Source: Mitsuaria chitosanitabida ATCC BAA-476 = NBRC 102408
GTDB lineage: Bacteria; Pseudomonadota; Gammaproteobacteria; Burkholderiales; Burkholderiaceae_C
Reading direction: 5' to 3'
NCBI RefSeq assembly: GCF_001598255.1
Contig: NZ_BCYP01000018.1
Span: 248,001-312,000, forward strand
Length of the DNA stretch: 64,000 nt
This document shows positions 51,354 to 59,282 of the stretch, one piece after another. Both the position numbers and the translations under genes were made by a program. The first letter of the stretch is position 1; each line of letters starts with the position of its first letter. The notes under the pieces were generated by a model that was not told the origin of the DNA, did not search any database, and saw only the letters and a list, made by a program, of their open reading frames with translations.

Positions 51354-51928
51354 TGTGTTTTCCGTCCCTTTCGCAGCGGAGCGGCGGCCGGCGTGGCGCC
51401 GCCGCTGCCTTGCCCCGCGGACTGCAGCGCCTGGGCCAGGGCGCGCACGCCCTTGGACACCTGGCGTTCCACCGTGTCCTCGGTGATGCCCATGCGCGCG
51501 GCGACCTCCCGCTGCGACAGACCTTCGATCTTGCGCAGCTCGATCACCTCGCGACATCGCGCGGGCAGCAGGTTCAGCGCCAGCTGCAGCAGCTTGAGCT
51601 CGCTGCGGGCGGCCAGATGGCGCTCGGGGCTGAGCTCGTCCAGCGTGGGCGCCAGCGCCTCGATGTCGGCATAGGTCTCGATGGACACGATCTGCGCGCG
51701 CCGGGCGCGGTCGATCAGCAGGTTGCGCGCGGTCGTCAGCAGGAAGGCCTGGGTGGACTCGGGCTTGCAGCGGGCGCAGCCGTCGTAGACGCGGGCATAG
51801 ACCTCCTGACGCAGGTCGGGGATCTCGTCCATGTCTCGCCAGTTGCGTCTGAGAAATCGTTCCAGCATGGCCTCCTGGGGCAGCACTTCATCCACGAACC
51901 AGGCGTTCAACTCATCGGTGTTCAACAC
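51350..51928 (-). CDS. FecI-type ECF RNA polymerase sigma factor
   Basis: A 192-residue ECF sigma factor. Region 2 has FLRRNWRDMDEIPDLRQEVYARVYDGC and FLLTTARNLLIDRARR; region 4 has LNLLPARCREVIELRKIEGLSQREVAARMGITEDTVERQVSKGVRAL. The order FecI then FecR with overlapping ATGA is standard for iron-starvation/FecI-like sigma factors, which switch on TonB receptor genes. GAGGA precedes the ATG at 51928. Divergent from dgcN. Confidence 0.94.
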   Translation of the reverse strand: MLNTDELNAWFVDEVLPQEAMLERFLRRNWRDMDEIPDLRQEVYARVYDGCARCKPESTQAFLLTTARNLLIDRARRAQIVSIETYADIEALAPTLDELSPERHLAARSELKLLQLALNLLPARCREVIELRKIEGLSQREVAARMGITEDTVERQVSKGVRALAQALQSAGQGSGGATPAAAPLRKGRKTQ

Positions 51929-52264
51929 GGCTCCTCATGCCGACGGGGCTCGCCACGATCTGTGGACGGTGTCCGCCTGTCATTCAAGACGAAGCGCGCA
52001 CGCAAATCCGGTATGGGCGGCGCAAAGATTCTGCGCCCGCCCACGCGGACCGGGGGAATACCCGAAGGCGGCGCGGAAGTCCGCCCGCCCCTCGTCTTCA
52101 AGGACAGCCGCCCCATGGCGTCCGAGCCCGGGCTCCGACCCGGGCACCGACCGCCGTACCGGCGGCCCGCGGCGCCCAAGCGCCCCTGTCCCCGATCGCC
52201 CCCGGGCGCCCCGGAGCGCTCGCGATCCTTCTTCGATTTCCTTTTCTCCGCGGATGGTTCCGAC
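51929..52264. promoter_or_regulatory. Divergent fecI / dgcN intergenic region
   Basis: A 336-nt gap with no credible gene. It holds several GC-rich hairpins: GGGCGGCGCA-aagattc-TGCGCCCGCCC (about 52016-52043, one bulge) and CCGCCGTACCGGCGG (about 52150-52165). No clear sigma-70 promoter is visible. Confidence 0.35.
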
Positions 52265-53293
52265 ATGCTTGTATTGCGAAAACCCTATCTGATCTTCCTC
52301 GGCGACGTGAGTTCCGCCGTCGATGCGAAGACCGCCTTCGGCGTCGCCGACTGGTGTCCCGAGGACGTGCTGGGCGAGCTCGCCTTCCCCGACGCCCGCG
52401 TCAGCACCGGCAAGCCGGCCATGACCATCGCCGAGGCGGCGGCCGCCGGCGCCGGCTCGCTGCTGATCGGCATCGCGCCGGTCGGCGGCAAGCTGCCGGT
52501 GCACTGGCTGCCGACCCTGCTGGACGCGGTGCGCGCGGGCCTGGACATCGTCAGCGGTCTCCACCAGCGCCTGGGCGATCTGCCCGGGCTGGCCGATGCC
52601 GCGCGCTCGGCCGGCGTGCAGCTGCACGACGTGCGCCACGGCGCCTGGCCGCGCGTCACCGGCACCGGCCGCAAGCGCACCGGTCGGCGCGTGCTGACCG
52701 TGGGCACCGATTGCGCGCTGGGCAAGAAGTACACCGCGCTGGCGCTGACCCGCGCGCTGCAGGCCCGCGGCCTGGCGGCCAGCTTCCGGGCGACCGGCCA
52801 GACGGGCGTGATGATCTCCGGCAGCGGCGTGGCGATCGACGCGGTGGTGTCCGACTTCGTCGCGGGCGTGGCCGAGCAGCTCTCGCCCGACAACGCGCCC
52901 GATCACTGGGATGTGATCGAGGGCCAGGGCTCGCTGTTCCATCCCGCCTATGCGGGCGTCACGCTGGGGCTGCTGCATGGCTCGCAGCCCGACGCGCTGG
53001 TGCTGTGCCACCACGTCGGCCGGGAGCACATCGCCAGCCTGCCGGACTTCCCGCTGCCGTCGCTGAGCGAGGCCATCGAGGCCTACCTGGGCGCCGGCCG
53101 CCTGACCAACGCGGCGGTGCGCTGTGTCGGCGTCAGCGTCAATTCGTCCGCGCTGAGCGAGGACGAGTGGCGCCTCTATCGCGAGCGGGTCGAGGCCGAG
53201 CTGGGCCTGCCCGTCGTCGATCCCCTGCGCGGCGGCGTCGAGCGCCTGGCCGATGCGATCCATTCTTCCGAGGAGTTGTCCCATGCTGCTTGA
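52265..53293 (+). CDS. dgcN: DUF1611 family protein, D-glutamate N-acetyltransferase DgcN
   Basis: A 342-residue DUF1611 protein. The N-terminus has FGVADWCPEDVLGELAFPDA and TGKPAMTIAEAAAAGA. A nucleotide-type loop, VLTVGTDCALGKKYTALAL (residues 143-161), is followed by FRATGQTGVMISGSGVAIDAVVSDFVAG and EGQGSLFHPAYAGVTLGLLHGS, hallmarks of the family. The characterised homologue acetylates D-glutamate as the first step of the DgcN-DgcA route to L-glutamate. The dgcA start lies inside its end (11-nt overlap), reinforcing the pairing. The start is ATG 52265; the long upstream extension of the frame is not real. Confidence 0.88.
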   Translation: MLVLRKPYLIFLGDVSSAVDAKTAFGVADWCPEDVLGELAFPDARVSTGKPAMTIAEAAAAGAGSLLIGIAPVGGKLPVHWLPTLLDAVRAGLDIVSGLHQRLGDLPGLADAARSAGVQLHDVRHGAWPRVTGTGRKRTGRRVLTVGTDCALGKKYTALALTRALQARGLAASFRATGQTGVMISGSGVAIDAVVSDFVAGVAEQLSPDNAPDHWDVIEGQGSLFHPAYAGVTLGLLHGSQPDALVLCHHVGREHIASLPDFPLPSLSEAIEAYLGAGRLTNAAVRCVGVSVNSSALSEDEWRLYRERVEAELGLPVVDPLRGGVERLADAIHSSEELSHAA

Positions 53294-54269
53294 ATGCACC
53301 CTGGCCGGCGAGAGCTGGCCCCTGCGCGAACCCTTCGAGATCTCGCGCGGCGTGATGACCGAGATCAAGGTGCTGGTCGTGCGCCTGCGCGATGAGCAGG
53401 GCAGGAGCGGCTATGGCGAGGCCACCGGCGTGCCCTACAAGGGCGAGACGCAGGCCACGATGGCGGCGCAGATCGAGGCCGTGCGCGGGCGGCTGCAGGT
53501 GGATCTGAGCGGCGCCGATCTGATGAGCCTGCTGCCGCCTGGAGGGGCGCGCAATGCGCTGGATTGCGCGTTGTGGGACCTGCGGGCGAAGCAGGCGGGC
53601 AGGGCGGCTTGGCAGATGGCGGGGCTGTCGCGGGTGGAGCCGGTGCTGACGGCCTACACGATCGGTCTGGGGAGCGAAGCGGATGTGCGGCGCAAGATTC
53701 GCGCGGCGCGGCATCTGCCGCTGCTCAAGCTGAAGGCGGATGGGACGCGGCATCTGGACATGGTGCGATTCGCGCGGGAGGAGCATCCGGAGGCGCGCCT
53801 GGTGATCGATGCGAATCAGGCGTGGAGTCGAGAACTGCTGGAGCGCATCCTGCCGGAGCTGCAGGCGCAGGGGGTGGAGCTGATCGAGCAGCCGGTGGAG
53901 CGTGGGCAGGATGCGGCGCTGGACGGGTTGGTCTCGCCGATTCCGCTGGCGGCGGACGAGTCGTGCGTGGATCGCGGCTCGTTGTCGGCGCTGGCGGGGC
54001 GGTATCAGTACGTGAACATCAAGCTCGACAAGTCGGGCGGGCTGACCGAGGGCTTGGCGTTGGCGGCCGAGGCGAAGAGGATGGGCTTCGGGCTGATGGT
54101 GGGGAATATGGGCGGCACGTCGTTGGCGATGGCGCCGGCGCATCTGATCGCGCAGGAGTGCGCGTATGTGGATCTGGACGGGCCGATGCTGATGAGCGCG
54201 GATCGGTCGCCGGCGATGCGGTATGAGGGGGCGATGCTGGAGGGGGCGGAGGTGGGGCTCTGGGGCTGA
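53283..54269 (+). CDS. dgcA: N-acetyl-D-glutamate racemase DgcA / dipeptide epimerase family
   Basis: A 328-residue enolase-superfamily enzyme of the muconate-lactonising subgroup. The catalytic Lys pair lies in KLKADG (Lys149, Lys151), metal ligands are in VIDANQAW (Asp176), ELIEQPV (Glu202) and LAADESC (Asp225/Glu226), and a second acid/base Lys in NIKLDKSGG (about 247-250). Similar proteins epimerise L-Ala-D/L-Glu dipeptides; linkage to DUF1611 instead points to N-acetyl-D-Glu racemisation. Both substrates contain D-Glu. The start is ATG 53283, within the dgcN end. Confidence 0.88.
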   Translation: MLLECTLAGESWPLREPFEISRGVMTEIKVLVVRLRDEQGRSGYGEATGVPYKGETQATMAAQIEAVRGRLQVDLSGADLMSLLPPGGARNALDCALWDLRAKQAGRAAWQMAGLSRVEPVLTAYTIGLGSEADVRRKIRAARHLPLLKLKADGTRHLDMVRFAREEHPEARLVIDANQAWSRELLERILPELQAQGVELIEQPVERGQDAALDGLVSPIPLAADESCVDRGSLSALAGRYQYVNIKLDKSGGLTEGLALAAEAKRMGFGLMVGNMGGTSLAMAPAHLIAQECAYVDLDGPMLMSADRSPAMRYEGAMLEGAEVGLWG

Positions 54270-54297
54270 GACCTTTCGATCCCCTCGCCCGCGTTAG

Positions 54298-54450
54298 CCC
54301 CTCGCCCGCTTGCGGGAGAGGGGTTGGGGTGAGGGCCGGTGCAGACAGCGAGCGCTACTGGCCTTCGCAAGCGCCATCGGGATTCGAAGAGGGCTGAGGC
54401 TCTGGTGTGCCACGGCCCTCACCCCAACCCCTCTCCCACTCCGTGGGCGA
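54298..54450. repeat. Inverted intergenic repeat pair between convergent dgcA and the FAD oxidoreductase gene
   Basis: Two arms, 54314-54337 and 54414-54437, are perfect 24-nt reverse complements (GGGAGAGGGGTTGGGG... against its complement), about 76 nt apart. Each arm also folds locally (CCTCGCCCGC-tt-GCGGGAGAGG on the left). Similar sequence occurs at 5476-5506. This looks like a dispersed GC-rich intergenic repeat acting as a convergent terminator. Confidence 0.7.
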
Positions 54451-54454
54451 GGGG

Positions 54455-55648
54455 CTAAGAACGGCCCATCAATCGGGTCGGCGACAACATCGACGCGCTC
54501 AACCCGAAATCCACCAGCCGCTGCGGCAACCGCCGCCCCAGCGCCAAGGCCGCGCAAGCCTCCCCCATCGCGGCGCAAGTCTGGATCCCATAGCCGCCTT
54601 GCCCGGCCAACCAGAAGAACCCCGCCGCCTCCTCATCGAATCCCCCCACCAATCCCCCATCCGCGACGAAGGACCGCAGTCCCGCCCAGGTGTGGCTGGG
54701 CCGCCGGATCGTCATCGTCGTCATCTCCTCGATCCGATGAATGGCCAGCGCGATGTCCAACTCCTCCGGCTGCACATCGTGCGGCGCCACCGGATCGGCA
54801 TTCGCGGGCGACCCCAGCAGCAAGCCCGCATCCGGCTTGATGTACCAGTCCTCGTCCGCCCCGAACACCAGCGGCCAGGCATGCGTGTCCATCCCGGCCG
54901 GCGCCGCGAACATGAACGCCGAGCGCCGTCGCGGCTCCAGCCCGATGGGCCGCACGCCCGCCAGTCCCGCGATCACGTCGGCCCAAGCCCCGGCCGCATT
55001 GATCAGCACCGGCGCCTGGTAGACCTGCCCGCCGGCCCGCACGCGCCAGTCGGCGCCATGCCGCTCGATCGCCGTGACCTCCGCGTCGCAGACCAGCCGC
55101 CCGCCTTCCCGCCGCAGCTCGCGCAGAAAGCCCTGATGCAACGCATGCACGTCCATGTCGACCGCCTCGGGCTCATGGATCGCGCCGTGCAGCAGCTCGC
55201 GCCTCAGCACCGGCACCATCGCGCAGGCCTGGTTGGCGCTGAGCCGATGCGCGTTCGGCGTGATGGCCCGCAGCACCTCCCAGTGATGCTCGTAGGGCTC
55301 GCGCTGCGCCTCGGTGGCGACGAAGAGCGCGCCCCGCGGCGTCAGCAGGGGATGGTCGGAGTAACCCGCCGGCGGCTGCTCGAAGAAGGCGCGGCTGGCG
55401 CGCGTCAGGGCGCGCACCTGCGGATTGCCGTAGCTCTCCATGAACAGCGCGGCCGAGCGGCCCGTCGCGTGGTAACCGGGCTGGCTCTCGCGTTCCAGCG
55501 CGATGGTGCGCGCGTGCGGTGCCAGCCAGCGCGCGACCGAGGCGCCCGCGATGCCGCCACCGATCACCAGGCAGTCGGCCGAGGTGATGGCCGACCCCGA
55601 GGTCTCGCTCCCGGCGATCTCGCGTGGGGTGATGTCCGACGAATTCAT
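54455..55648 (-). CDS. FAD-dependent oxidoreductase, D-amino-acid (D-arginine) dehydrogenase-like
   Basis: A 397-residue DAO-family flavoenzyme. The dinucleotide motif is CLVIGGGIAGASVARWLA (residues 26-43), followed by GYHATGRSAALFMESYGNPQVRALTRASRAFF, which resembles D-arginine dehydrogenase DauA. LINAAGAWAD and the C-terminal FFWLAGQGGYGIQTCAAMGE complete the FAD fold. The family oxidises D-amino acids to keto acids. Its ATG overlaps the M81 peptidase stop (ATGA), so it is the third gene of a tight operon. Substrate preference is inferred. Confidence 0.85.
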   Translation of the reverse strand: MNSSDITPREIAGSETSGSAITSADCLVIGGGIAGASVARWLAPHARTIALERESQPGYHATGRSAALFMESYGNPQVRALTRASRAFFEQPPAGYSDHPLLTPRGALFVATEAQREPYEHHWEVLRAITPNAHRLSANQACAMVPVLRRELLHGAIHEPEAVDMDVHALHQGFLRELRREGGRLVCDAEVTAIERHGADWRVRAGGQVYQAPVLINAAGAWADVIAGLAGVRPIGLEPRRRSAFMFAAPAGMDTHAWPLVFGADEDWYIKPDAGLLLGSPANADPVAPHDVQPEELDIALAIHRIEEMTTMTIRRPSHTWAGLRSFVADGGLVGGFDEEAAGFFWLAGQGGYGIQTCAAMGEACAALALGRRLPQRLVDFGLSASMLSPTRLMGRS

Positions 55649-57261
55649 GCGTTCGCTCCGTCCTGGGTGGCGAAGCCGTGCGGATCGGCCACGCGCGGCC
55701 AGTAGTCGAGGTCGCGCACGCGGTAGGGCAGCCGGGCGAAGTCCATGTCGATCGCGCCGGGCGTGGTGACGTAGAGGATCTCCTTGGCCAGCGGCGCGAA
55801 CTGCGCATGGAAGTGCTGCGTCGACTTGACGACGATCACCCGCTTGGCGCTCAGGTCCATGCCCAGGCCGGTGAAGACCGTCGGCGAGAAGGTCTGGCTG
55901 CGCACGCTGACCAGCACGATGTCCAGCCCGCCACTCGTCCGCACCCAGACGCTGGGGCCCAGCGGCGCGATCTCGTCGTTCGAGTTCAGCCCGATCTGCT
56001 CATGGTGGTCGAGCATCACCATCACCGTGACGTCCAGGTCGACCGGCGTCCCCGAGGCCGGTCCGCACTTGCCGCCCAGTCGCAGCGCGATGCGCGCGCC
56101 CACGCCGGCATCACGGCACAGCTGGATCCCGCCGAGATCCCAGAACGCGCCGATCGCCGCGTCGCTCACCTGGCGGGCCAGCAGGGCTTGCAGGATGAAG
56201 CTGCTGTCGCTCATCGCGCCGCCGCCGGCGTTGTCCGCGATGTCGGCGATGACGACCGGCCCACCGACGACCTGGGCGGCGCGGTCCAGCGCCGCGTCGA
56301 TCTCCAGCATCGGCGTGGCGGTCTGCTCGCGCAGCGCCCAGAACTCGCGGCCCAGCTGCTCGGCCAGCGAGGCGGCGAGCGCCGCATCGTTGTCGGTGAC
56401 GACCCACAGCCGCGCGCCCGATTCGGGCACGTCGCCCCAGGGGAAGCCGTGACCCAGCGACACCGACAGCACGCCGGGCTGCTGCTCCACCGCCTGCATG
56501 CGCCGGACGAAACCGGCCATGGGCTCGCGCGTCGTGTGCCACAGGCCGACCATCTTGCAATCGAACATCGCCGCGGTGGGTTTCACCCGACCGGCGCTCG
56601 CGTCGAGCACGATGCGCAGCAGCTCCTGCAGGCGCGGCGTCGCGTCGATGTGCGGGTACTCCTTGTAGGCAATGATCACGTCCGCCGAGCGCTGCATCAG
56701 CGCGGTGTAGTGGCAGTGCAGATCGAGCTCCACGCCGATGGGCACGGCGGGGCCGACGATCTCGCGCACGCGGGCGATGAGGTCGCCCTCGCAGTCGTCG
56801 TAGCCGTCCGCCACCATCGCGCCGTGCAGGATCAGGATCACGCCGTCCACCGGACCGGACGCGCGCAGGTCGGCCAGGATGTCGTCGCGCAGCCGCTCGT
56901 AGACGGCGCGCACCGTGCGGCCCAGCGGCTGGGCGAAGGCGCTCAGGCTCTCGATCAGCTCATGGCCCTCGGCGCCGAGCAGGCGGCGCAGCTCGACCAT
57001 CGAGCCCCCGATCCCCAGCGGGTCCCGCGTGCTGGCGTCGCCGCGGTGGATGCCGTACTCCTCGAAGCAGCCCCAGCCCGTCGGCGCGGCGGCGTAGGTG
57101 TTGGTCTCGGTGGCCAGGAAGGCGGCAAAGATCGTCTTCTTGCCGCTCGCGCTCGTGGTGCTTGTCGTGCTGCTCATGCTGGTCATGCTGCTCTCGCTCT
57201 CTTTGTTCTTGCTGGTCGCGCTGGTGCTGCTGGCGATGCTGGTCGTGCGCCCGCTCTTCAT
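55645..57261 (-). CDS. M81 family metallopeptidase (MlrC/microcystinase C-like)
   Basis: A 538-residue zinc peptidase of MEROPS family M81. Putative ligands are Glu52 (ATETNTY), His146 (ILHGAMV), Asp180 and His182 (ELDLHCHY) and His204 (YPHIDATP); their spacing equals that reported for microcystinase MlrC as I recall it (56, 150, 184, 186, 208). NAGGGAMSDS and SLGHGFPWGD are also family motifs. The first about 40 residues are a Ser/Thr-rich low-complexity extension absent from typical members. ATG 57261 has GGAGG upstream and overlaps the preceding gene stop; internal ATGs at 57186 and 57177 are alternatives. No signal peptide, so cytoplasmic. Confidence 0.9.
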   Translation of the reverse strand: MKSGRTTSIASSTSATSKNKESESSMTSMSSTTSTTSASGKKTIFAAFLATETNTYAAAPTGWGCFEEYGIHRGDASTRDPLGIGGSMVELRRLLGAEGHELIESLSAFAQPLGRTVRAVYERLRDDILADLRASGPVDGVILILHGAMVADGYDDCEGDLIARVREIVGPAVPIGVELDLHCHYTALMQRSADVIIAYKEYPHIDATPRLQELLRIVLDASAGRVKPTAAMFDCKMVGLWHTTREPMAGFVRRMQAVEQQPGVLSVSLGHGFPWGDVPESGARLWVVTDNDAALAASLAEQLGREFWALREQTATPMLEIDAALDRAAQVVGGPVVIADIADNAGGGAMSDSSFILQALLARQVSDAAIGAFWDLGGIQLCRDAGVGARIALRLGGKCGPASGTPVDLDVTVMVMLDHHEQIGLNSNDEIAPLGPSVWVRTSGGLDIVLVSVRSQTFSPTVFTGLGMDLSAKRVIVVKSTQHFHAQFAPLAKEILYVTTPGAIDMDFARLPYRVRDLDYWPRVADPHGFATQDGANA

Positions 57262-58940
57262 GCATGCGCCTCCTCGCGAATGAAGCGCAGGCGGCTCAGG
57301 CGCGGCGCGTCCAGGCGCAGGCCGACGACCCGGTCGCCTTCGCGATCGATGTTGACGATGCTGGCGCCGCCCATGCCGGCGAACAGCCCATCGGTGGGCA
57401 GGGCCAGCATCACGTCGGACGACAGCGGTTCCAGGCGATAGGCGCTGCGGCCGTGCGGGCCGTGCAGCTGCACGACGATGCGAGTGTTCGCGCCGTCCCC
57501 CTCCAGCTCGACCGGGACCTCGATGCCCAGGTCCGGAACGCGGTAGCGGCCGGCCAGCGACGCCGCCAGCGACGCGACACTCGGCGCCTGCTCGGGCAGC
57601 AGCGTGCAACGCAGCAGCCGGCCACCGTCGTCGAGGGTCAGGACTTGCGGCGCGGTCTCGCTCGCGAGCTCCTCGAGCGACAGGGCCAGCGGGCTCAGCG
57701 CGCTGTCCTCGCAGGGCACGACCGCCGCGCCGTCGATCTGGCGCAGCGGTATGCCGCGACCCCCGAGCCAACTCAGCGCGAGCTTGCCGCCGGCGTCCTC
57801 GAGACCGAACACCGCGCCGGTCTCCGGCGAGTGATAGCGGCGACCCAGCAGCGCCGCATGGGGCTCGGCCGGGACGTGGACGGACGGCTCGCCCAGCGCA
57901 TCGCCGAGCAGCGCATCGATGATCTGGAAGGCCAGCGCCACCGGCGAGACGGGCGCGCCGTTGACCAGGATGACGATGTCCAGCCCGTGCGCGGGGACGG
58001 TGATCATCTGCGTGGTCGCACCCAGCACCGCGCCCGAATGCTGGATCACCTCGACGCCGCGGTAGTCGTGACGGATCAGGCCCAGCGCGTAGGGCAGGCG
58101 CACGCCGGTGGACAGGGTCGGCCGCTCGATCATGCTCGCCCAGCTGGCGGCGCTGCCCACGAGCTTGCTCGGGCTGCGCAGATGCGCCAGCCAGCGCAGC
58201 ATGTCGTCGACCGTGGAGACCAGCGAGCCGCTGCCGCGCAGCTCGCTCGGATAGATGCCGCGCCGCAGGCCGCCGCCGACCGAGGCGGGCTGCGCCTGGT
58301 ACTGCATCGCCATGCCGGGGCGGATCTCGAGGTCGCTGGTCAGCGACTCGGTGTCGTGCATGCGCAGCGGCGCGAAGATGCGCTCGCGCAGGAAGTCCTC
58401 GAAGCTGCGGCCGCTCAGGCGCTCGACCACCCGCGCCAGCAACTGGTAGCCGGTGTTCGAGTACATCATCCGCGTGCCCGGCTCGAAGTTGAGCTCGCGG
58501 TTGGGATCGGCGATGGGCTGGGACCAGTCCACCGTGGGCAGCAGGGCCAGGCCTTGCGCGACCGAGGGCAGGTCGGTACGCCATCCCCCCAGGTGCTGCA
58601 TCAGCTGGCGCAGCGTCGGGCCGGCCGGATGCAGCACGGTCAGCTCCGGCAGATGACGGTAGACGAGGTCGTCGATGTCCAGCAGGCCGTCCTCGGCCAG
58701 CAGCAGCACGGCCAGGCAGGTGAACTGCTTGCTGGTGGAGGCGATGCGCACGCGCGTGCGCGGCGACATGGTCACGCCCTGCTCGATGCTGGCCAGCCCG
58801 ACACCGCGTCGGTAGAGGATCCTGCCGGCGCGCGCGATGCCCACGACCAGGCCCGGCGCGTCGCTGCGATTGAAGGGCTGGAGCAGGGCGTCGACGGCCG
58901 CCAGGCCGGTCGGTTGCGGGGTGTCGGGGGTGGGGGTCAT
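57258..58940 (-). CDS. Serine hydrolase, beta-lactamase/MlrB-like
   Basis: A 560-residue class C beta-lactamase-fold hydrolase. The nucleophile motif is Ser68-Thr-Ser-Lys71 (ASTSKQFT), the second motif is Tyr160-Ser-Asn162 (MMYSNTGY), and an HxG motif occurs in QHSGAVLG near residue 305. The C-terminal 200 residues form an extra beta-rich domain. No signal peptide is seen, so it probably works in the cytoplasm on small peptides, as D-aminopeptidases and MlrB do. The start is ATG 58940; 16 extra upstream residues lack support. First gene of the minus-strand operon with M81 and the FAD enzyme. Confidence 0.88.
   Translation of the reverse strand: MTPTPDTPQPTGLAAVDALLQPFNRSDAPGLVVGIARAGRILYRRGVGLASIEQGVTMSPRTRVRIASTSKQFTCLAVLLLAEDGLLDIDDLVYRHLPELTVLHPAGPTLRQLMQHLGGWRTDLPSVAQGLALLPTVDWSQPIADPNRELNFEPGTRMMYSNTGYQLLARVVERLSGRSFEDFLRERIFAPLRMHDTESLTSDLEIRPGMAMQYQAQPASVGGGLRRGIYPSELRGSGSLVSTVDDMLRWLAHLRSPSKLVGSAASWASMIERPTLSTGVRLPYALGLIRHDYRGVEVIQHSGAVLGATTQMITVPAHGLDIVILVNGAPVSPVALAFQIIDALLGDALGEPSVHVPAEPHAALLGRRYHSPETGAVFGLEDAGGKLALSWLGGRGIPLRQIDGAAVVPCEDSALSPLALSLEELASETAPQVLTLDDGGRLLRCTLLPEQAPSVASLAASLAGRYRVPDLGIEVPVELEGDGANTRIVVQLHGPHGRSAYRLEPLSSDVMLALPTDGLFAGMGGASIVNIDREGDRVVGLRLDAPRLSRLRFIREEAHA

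Positions 58941-59282
<342 letters not shown>

Noticed and set aside
53283-54269. Possible recent transfer of dgcA because its codon use looks slightly different in the second half.
   Set aside because: The shift is small and visual only; the gene overlaps dgcN and is intact, so no claim is justified.
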